32,448 bases of DNA from Verrucomicrobiales bacterium (lineage in GTDB: Bacteria > Verrucomicrobiota > Verrucomicrobiia > Verrucomicrobiales > V1-33), in assembly GCA_947462995.1 (NCBI GenBank), contig CANHUG010000008.1:1-32448 (forward strand). Direction: 5' to 3'. Positions 9,201 to 16,400 of the stretch are shown here, one piece after another. A program made the translations under genes and the position numbers. Numbering within the stretch: the stretch's first letter is position 1; every line of letters starts with the position of its first letter. The notes beneath the pieces are model-generated. The model worked only from the letters and a program-made list of their open reading frames with translations. It made no database searches and was not told the DNA's origin.

Positions 9201-10369
9201 CGTTCATGGCAAGAATCTCGCGGAACGCCTTCATCGAATCGTTCACCACCGACCCCGACGGCCGTCTCTACATCACTGCCGCCGGAACGTTCCGCACCTA
9301 CTCCCCCGATGGCCGTCTCCTCTTCAGCCGCGCTCACGGCATCGCCTCCCCCCTCCAGAACCTCTCGCTCGGCGGCCCCGATGGCAGAATGCTCGCCGCC
9401 GGTCCCATCCGAGGCGCCTCCGTACCCCTAGCACCAGTCGGCCTCGAAAGCTCCCGCACCATCACCGTTCCAGGACCCGAGTCCAATAACCCGGGCTTCC
9501 ATGTCGCGTGGGCCACTCCCGTCGATATCGCAAAGCCGGTCTTCGCTAACACTCCCACACCCCCAGCCACCGCCGGCACCGCATGGGCATGGCGTCCAGC
9601 CTTGTCCCACCCGGATCCAGACGCCGTCCTCTCATTCCCCACCGTCGCCCTGCCCTCATGGATGCGTCTGAAAGACGGCGTGCTCTTCGGAACGCCTCCC
9701 GCCGGAAACACCGGACTTGCCCCAATCCACCTCACCGCGTCCGACGCCGCCGGAACCACCGCAACCCTCGAAACATCAGTCCCCGTCACCGCCCCCACCG
9801 CAGATGGCCTGCTCATTTCCGCACAAGGCCTCCCCGCCAGAAATCCGGAAACCGGCCTCTGGGAACAACGCTTCACCCTCACAAATCAGGGACAGGCCGC
9901 ACTGCCCGGCTTCGCCCTCACCATCGCAGGCCTGCCCAAGGACACTGCACTCCACAACGCCTCCGATGTCCTCAACGGCATCCCCCGGATTCTCTCCCAG
10001 CAACCCCTCGCCGCCGGTGCCGTCATCACGCTCCTGCTCGAGTACTCCTCCTCCAGCGCAATCATCCCCATCCCCGAATCCGTCTCCGCTAGCCTCGCGC
10101 CTCCCGCCACCGCCAGCAGCACATTCGCCATCGATCGCACAGAAATCGTCAGGCGTGGCGCTCTCGCGCTCGAGTTCCCTTCCATGCCGGGATGTCTCTA
10201 CCTCGTGCAGTCCCACGATGGCAGCGGCGCATGGCGCGACGCCGGAACCAGAATCCGCGCAGCCGGGACAAGGCTCCAATGGATCGACACCAGCATCCCG
10301 CCCGCACCAACCCCTCAAGGACCCGGATCTTCAAGGTTCTATCGTGTAAAGAAACTTGCCGAACGCTGA
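6293..10369 (+). CDS. Paralog A: secreted protein with FN3, propeller-like repeats, Ig-like, He_PIG-like and conserved C-terminal module (~1358 aa)
   Basis: ORF 6032..10369 trimmed to ATG 6293, where a signal-peptide-like N-terminus starts (MLPLIPDFPLTRLWPGLVFSVLLLGGTANAAPP). FN3 APGNPTATTLAPDRVLISWTDLSDNESAFVVEQ; Ig-like PPLQYQWFKEQQPIAGASGSALQIPNAGSRAAGRYHVRVSD; He_PIG-like HPDPDAVLSFPTVALPSWMRLKDGVLFGTPP; C-term NPETGLWEQRFTLTNQG...RFYRVKKLAER. Confidence 0.82.
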   Translation: MLPLIPDFPLTRLWPGLVFSVLLLGGTANAAPPAAPGNPTATTLAPDRVLISWTDLSDNESAFVVEQGEPSSAPVVWSPVAEVAANLTAAEVGGLLPATNYSFRIVSVNADGRTPTSPLSLKTPPPGGSFLGRAHEANGIYSFAMSGPNRIERFSLASRQWLTPLPMLQPAGAIWTDELATYAAEDKLVVRWDHATSTRSIFITAGAKITSLFIAGDSLGVFYGPLEMFNRRTGAWLLRDFLFAPGVASTGFSGPSVDPATGRVFYRTNGMVHPDIFSFDSVTSAFHLVIWSNRANFRRYPAASWTRVFARGTRVMDDAGSIFSTSGLSYLNSFGPVRIDDVTFLGDTVPIVLRGAQLTAYANNMEVRGTASITAEKGLRVAISGDDALVFHADESSTRGIGFEAVPLRSLNAPAGGLPVDPNGLRFTPDNAIADRNGSIWLASGIHSSLFQWSPVSRSYTRSIPVSAIPGSMAYDAETHRLFLTERVNSREILSLNLNEDLPRGTPFARTASTALTFTGNHLLAAGGGDGRFFLLDRNGNQSATLSGQGIIGRHIAWDPFNRRICFVAPLSSGYAISTIDITPTDTFGTFRPGVIEPTNTQFFPLRLSGDGNLVATSQGVVRRTSDFRVERQLRGSAITDFIWLGNRLVTLEWLSSSLSRLQRWSPAFDRERAALLPGTALRVLALPDGGFAVITLTSTGSPAIHLLDASFSLSHSDDPAPLSIVSPPNSLRVPFATEATFEVLALGRPPLQYQWFKEQQPIAGASGSALQIPNAGSRAAGRYHVRVSDASSHVDSPVFELAVGPVAPSPWRSRSSLLVSSTGQIREFLDDADGTLVQSIPVPPPPSAPSPDSPAVVTGVASDRMGRLHVINRVPSGSIYINHLSTYDPGMQRWIHREARDIGPTIVSAGDWLISTYGRMHSQSGTWDLFPSLDDATTMRPAGTPDGTPITMDDDGTVRRFDPVSREWSFMARISRNAFIESFTTDPDGRLYITAAGTFRTYSPDGRLLFSRAHGIASPLQNLSLGGPDGRMLAAGPIRGASVPLAPVGLESSRTITVPGPESNNPGFHVAWATPVDIAKPVFANTPTPPATAGTAWAWRPALSHPDPDAVLSFPTVALPSWMRLKDGVLFGTPPAGNTGLAPIHLTASDAAGTTATLETSVPVTAPTADGLLISAQGLPARNPETGLWEQRFTLTNQGQAALPGFALTIAGLPKDTALHNASDVLNGIPRILSQQPLAAGAVITLLLEYSSSSAIIPIPESVSASLAPPATASSTFAIDRTEIVRRGALALEFPSMPGCLYLVQSHDGSGAWRDAGTRIRAAGTRLQWIDTSIPPAPTPQGPGSSRFYRVKKLAER

Positions 10370-10392
10370 CATCCCGGCCGCCGCCTCCCGGA

Positions 10393-10408
10393 CTTCGCGA
10401 TTGTGAGG
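10393..10408 (+). promoter_or_regulatory. Candidate upstream motif, paralog B copy (CTTCGCGATTGTGAGG)
   Basis: 15 of 16 positions match the paralog C copy although flanks differ; starts 68 nt before ATG 10461. Confidence 0.45.
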
Positions 10409-10460
10409 CACCGCACCGTCACCGATCCTCAATCCAAACGCCCTTTTCCCTTTTTCCCTC

Positions 10461-13400
10461 ATGCGCCCGCCCTCAACCCCGCCCGCGTCCCGCTTCCTCC
10501 TCCGCTGGCTGCTCCTGCTTCTCCTCCTCCTGCCCGCCCTCTCCCGCGCCCAGACACCATGGATCCAATCCCAGCGCGTCGGCACCGAGGTCCGCTTCCT
10601 CTACGGCAACTCCATCCAGCGCTACAACCTCGCCACCAGAACATGGCTCACCGCCATCACCCTCCCTCGCTCCGGTGCCACCGCATTCACCGGCGATGAC
10701 CTCGGCAACGTCGTCGCCTACGGCACCTCCATCTACCGCTACAACTCCTCGTGGGCCAGCGAGGTCGCCTCAGGCACCACCAACTCCGCCATCTCTCACC
10801 TCTTCATCGACGGCACCCTCCTCATCGCCGTCCACTCCGCCGGCCTCTACGGCAGAATCACCACCATCACCCGCGGCACCGGTACCGTCATCACCACCAA
10901 AGAGGCCTACGTCGACTCCATGTACGGTGCCTCCCACGCACCAGGCATCAACCGCCTCTACGGCCGCACCTCTGGCATCAGCCCCGCAGACATCGTCTCC
11001 GCAAGCTACACCACCGCCGGTGCCATCACCGGACCCTCAGGCGGCCCCTACCACGGCGACTACCCGGACGCCCAGCAGACGTTCGTCTTCCCGGACGAAC
11101 GCAAGGTCGTCGACTCCTCAGGCACCGTCTACACCTCCGATTCCCTCGTCTTCGCAGGTTCCTTCGGCGGCACCATCACAGACATCGACTGGAACGGCGA
11201 TGTCCCCATCGTCCTCCGCGGCACAAACCTCATCGCCTTCCGCAACACCCTCACAGAAACTGGCCGCATCACCGTCACTTCCGGCGCCGCAGAACTCGCC
11301 GTCACCTCCTCCGACGCCTTCGTCTTCCGCCCCAACACCGGTGCCCCCTCCGTCCAAATCGTCGCCCTCACCCTGCTCAATGCCCCCAACCCCGGCGAAA
11401 ACATCGACCCCAACGGGCTCCCCTTCACCGCCGACGACACCTTCATCGACAAAAACGGCATCATCCACCTCTACAGCAAGGCCCAGATGGCCCTCTTCCG
11501 CTGGTCCCCCGCAGAAAGGAAATACCTCTCCTCTCTCACCCTCCCCGGAGCCCCCGCCATCATCTCCTATTCCGCCCCTAACCACACCCTCTATTCCCTC
11601 TACTCGGGCAACGCCTCCCAGCTCCGTAAACTCGACCTCAACTCCCCTTCCCCTCAGGAAGCCCTCTTCGTCAACCTCGCCTCCGCTGCCTCTGGCCTCG
11701 CCACCGCCGGCGACATGACCTTCACCGAACGCGGCGGACGCATCATCATCCACTCCGCCACAGGCACCATCCTCAATGACACCGTCGGCAGCTACACCAG
11801 CGCACACAAACGCTGGGACCCCGTCCGCCGACGCATGTACCACTTCCGCGACGGCATCTCGCCAAACGACCTCATCTACGAATCCATCGCCGCCGATGGC
11901 AAACTCACCGAAACCATCGAGTCCCCCTACCACGGCGATTATAGCTTCTACGCCCCCATCCTCATCAGCCCGGACGGCAACCGCATCGTCATCGGCAGCG
12001 GGGTCGTCTTCAATGCCGACAACCTCAACCGCGTCACCACGCTCCCTAACACCATCTCCGACGGGGTCTGGAAAGGCTCCACCCTCGTCACCATCCGCCT
12101 CATCAGCGGCCTCACCCAGCTCCAGACGTGGACCGGAGCCAACTTCTCCACCGGCCCCACCATCCGCCAGTTCACCGGCACACCCGTCCGCATCTTCAAT
12201 TCCCCATCCGGCCTCACCGTCATCACTTCCGTCGACGGTACCCCGCGCTTCTCCCTCCTCGACGATTCCTTCTCCACCATCTACACAACCCCGACCAAAC
12301 CAGTCGCACCAGGTGAACCCACCGTAACCACCCGCTCCGTCAGCTCGGTCTCCCTCTCATGGCCAGACCTCTCGGACAACGAAACCGGCTTCCGCATCGA
12401 GTTCCGTCCCGCCACCGGTCTCGCCCCATGGTCCACCGGAACCACCTCCGCCGCCAACACCACCTCCGCCACCGTCACTGGCCTGACCGCCAATACCATC
12501 TACGAATTCCGCGTCCTCGCCCTCAACGACGCCCTCGTCTCCGACCCTTCCCCCGCCCTCTCCGCACGCACGCTCTCCTCCCCGGAAGAACCCGCCGGCG
12601 AACCCTACAACCTCACCGTCACCCGCATCTTCCACAACAGCATCACCCTCTCATGGTCCGACAACGCCTCCAACGAAACCGGCTTCCGCGTCCTCCGCTC
12701 GCTCTCCGCCGGCGGCGCCACCACCACCATCAGTCTCGGCCCCAACGCCACTTCCTACACCGACAACAGTCTCTCCGCTAACACCACTTATTTCTATCGC
12801 GTCCAGGCCTTCAACGGCACCTTCGACGCCGACCTCTCCGCCCAGGTCTCCGGCCGCACCCTCAACGCCGCCGCCGCCCCCACCGCCCCATCCGCCCTAA
12901 CCGTCTCGGAAATCACCACCACTTCCGCCCGTCTCACATGGACCGATAACTCGACCAACGAAAACTCCTTCTCCGTCGATCGCTCCACCGTCCCCGCCGG
13001 CACATGGACCACCGCAGGCAATGTCGGCTTCAATGTCCGCACCTTCGTTCTCAACGGTCTCTCCTCCGGCACCGCCTACTCCCTCCGCGTCCGCGCCACC
13101 AACCCCACCGGTTCCTCCACCTCCGCCGTCACCACCTTCTCCACCCTCAAACTCGGCGGCGACTTCACAGGCATCGCCCAGCAGTTCGGCACCACCTACC
13201 TCTTCGCCTTCAGCGGCCCAGACCGCCTTGAACGCTACGACCTCACCACCCGCGCATGGCTCGCCCCCATCCCCATGTCCGCCCCCGCCACCAGCCTCTG
13301 GATCGACAACTCCGGCATCTACGCCGCCGAAAGCCGCGACCTCATCCGCTGGAATCTCGACGGCACCAACCGCTCCATCTTCTTCACCAGCCCCTCGCCC

Positions 13401-16400
13401 CTCACCGGCCTCTTCGCCATCGGCGACGTCCTCGCCGCCTTCGGCAGCGGCTACACCACGCTCGACAAATCATCCGGCATCGTCCTCGCCTCCTTCTCCA
13501 CCAACTACCCCCCAGCAGGCATCAGCGTCGACCCCTTCCTCAACCGCGCCTTCTCCCGCAGTCTCGAGGTCACCCCCTCCGACATCCAGTTCCTCGACAT
13601 CGGCCCGGACGGCAAACTCATCCGCAGCGCGAACAGCCCCTACCACGGCGACTACCCCGAAGCCAACCGCACGTTCGTCTTCCCTCGCGGCGGCCGCGTC
13701 GCCGATGACTCCGGCTCCGTCTACACGACCGATGGTCTCGTCTACCTCAAATCCCTCGGCGCTCCCTTCAAAGACCTCGCCTTCCGCGGCTCGGACATCC
13801 CCATCGTCCTCCGCGGCAACCGTCTCTCCGCCCTCACCAACGCCCTCACCGAAGCCGGTTCCTTCACGCTCTCCTCAGCCAACGGCACCCGCGTCGCCGT
13901 CAACGGCTCCGACGCCATCGTCTTCCACGTCGACGGAGCCAACCCACGCGGCCTCTCCATCCAGTCCGTCCCGCTCGCCTCCCTCAACGCCCCGCTCCCC
14001 GACCAGCCCATCAATCCTAACGGTCTCGCCTTCTCCGTCGATGACGCCTTCGCCGACAAAAACGGCGATCTCCTCCTTCTCAACAAGGCCAACCTCTCCG
14101 TCTTCCGCTGGTCCACTTCCCTCAAGGCCTACAACACGTCCCTCCCCCTCAACGGTGCCCCTAACGCCGCCGCCTACTCACCGCTCTCCCACCGTCTCTT
14201 CACCGCCTACGGCTCCAGCTCCATCCGCCAGCTCGACTTCACCCAGCCCTCCCCAGCCGAAGCCCCCTTCGCCTCCTTCACATGGGCACCCCGCGGCCTC
14301 GCCGTCGCAGGCGAATTCCTCTTCGCCTCCGCGGACGGCACCGTCCGCATCCTCTCAGACTCCGGCGCCACCGTCTCCGCACCCCCCTCCTTATCCTACA
14401 CCGGCGCTCAGAACACATGGGACCCCGTCCGCCGCCGCATCTATCACTTCCGTGACGGCACCTCGCCTAACGATCTCCACTTCGACAACCTCAGCCTCTC
14501 CGGCTCCATCACCGGCGGCGGCGAATCCCCCTACCACGGCGACATCAGGACCATCGCTCCCATCCGCGTCAGCACCGACGGCGAATTCATCGCTCTCGGC
14601 AGCGGCGAAATCTTCAACGCCACCGGACTCACCCGCGCCACAAGGCTCCCCGTCACCATCAGCGATATGACATGGAAAGGCCGCACGCTCTTCTCCATCG
14701 AAACCGAATCCCCCACCATCACCCGCGTCCAGCGCTGGTCCTCCTCATGGCAGCGCGATAAATCCGTCGCCCTCGGCGGCACCCCCCTCCGCATCTTCAG
14801 CCTCCCCTCCGCAGGCTTCGCCGTCATCACGCTCCACTCCAACGGCGTCCCCCGCTTCCACCTCCTCGACGAAAACCTCAACTACTCCTTCGACTCCGTC
14901 CCCACCCCGCCAGCCATCATCCGCCAGCCCCAATCCCAGCGCGTCGACTTCGGCCAACCGCTCCGCCTCGAGGTCCTCGCCTCCGGCTCCCCTCCCCTCT
15001 CCTATCAATGGTTCTTCAATAACACCATCATCCCCGGTGCCACTGACGCCACCTACCAAATCCCCGCCCCAGGTTCCCTCGACGCCGGCTCCTACCGCGT
15101 CACCATCTCCAACGGCACCGTCACCGTCGGCTCCGCCAACGCCCTCGTCGCCGTCGGCCCAGCCACCCCCCAACTCTTCTCCCCCGGCTCCCTCCTCGTC
15201 GCCACCGGCGGTGCCCTCCGCGAATACCGCCCAAATGGCACGCTCATCCGCAGCGTCGCCATCCCCGTCGCCCCAGGCACGCCGCCCGCCACCACCACCG
15301 GCCGCACCTTCGACGTCGTCATCGACCGCCTCGGCGTCGTCCACGTCGTCAATGTCCCCCAGGGCGTCAGCAACCCGGTCTTCCACCTCTCCAGCTACGA
15401 CCCCATCCTCAACACATGGAAACACACGCCGATCCCCGGCATGCAGCCCTACAACTTCAGCGACGCCAACCTCTCCATCACCGGCGACTGGATCGCCGTC
15501 CAGGACGGCCGCTACAACCTCTTCTCCGGCGAATGGATCGACATGCCCCAGACATGGTTCCCTGACAAGGTCGCCGCCGCACCGGACGGCAGAATCTACG
15601 GCATGGCTCGCTACGGCGAAATGCGCCAACTCATCACCAACCCCATCTCATGGGCCCCGTCCGTCGCCCTCAACGGCGCTGGCGAATCCTACGGCTTCGC
15701 CGCCGACTCCAATGGCAATCTCTTCACCGCCAACACCGCCTACGGCGTCACCGCCTTCTCCCCAAACGGCACCATCACGAAATCCCTGACTGTCAACTCC
15801 GTTCCCGCAGCTGGCTTCATTCAGGACATCGACCTCCTCCCCAACGGGACGATCTCCCTCGGCCACACCGGCAATTTCGTCTCCGTCATCCAACCCGGTC
15901 TCGTCTCCCCAGTCACCTTCGCCGTAGGCACCCCCTCCGGTAGCTCAGGCACCTTCACCACATGGATCCCGACCACCACACTCCCCTCCCCCGCCTTCGC
16001 CCAATCCCCGCCACCACCCGCCACCGAAGACGTCCCATGGCAGTGGTCCCCCGCCGTCTCCCACCCGGACCCCGACGCCGTCCTCACAGTTTCCGCCCTC
16101 TCCCTCCCCTCATGGCTCCGCCTCGAAAACGGAACGCTCTCCGGCACGCCCCTCGCCGCTAACATCGGCACCCAATCATTCCGCCTCAAAGTCACCGACG
16201 CCCTCGGCATGTCTTCGGAACAATCATTCTCCATCTCCGTCGCCGAAGTCAATGACGCCCCCATTGCCGTCAATCGCTCCCTCGACCGCCCGGAAGACTC
16301 CCCAGCCGAAGCCATCACCCTCACAGATCTCATCTCTGACGAGGAATCCGCCACCCTCACATGGAACATCACCGGCTCCACCGGTTCCACCATATCCTCC

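Noticed and set aside
10192-11718. 508-aa plus-strand ORF
   Set aside because: Out-of-frame overlap with paralogs A and B; Pro/Ser/Thr low-complexity translation typical of an alternate frame in C-rich DNA.
13021-14670. 549-aa plus-strand ORF
   Set aside because: Out-of-frame within paralog B; Ser/Pro/Thr low complexity with no recognisable domain.
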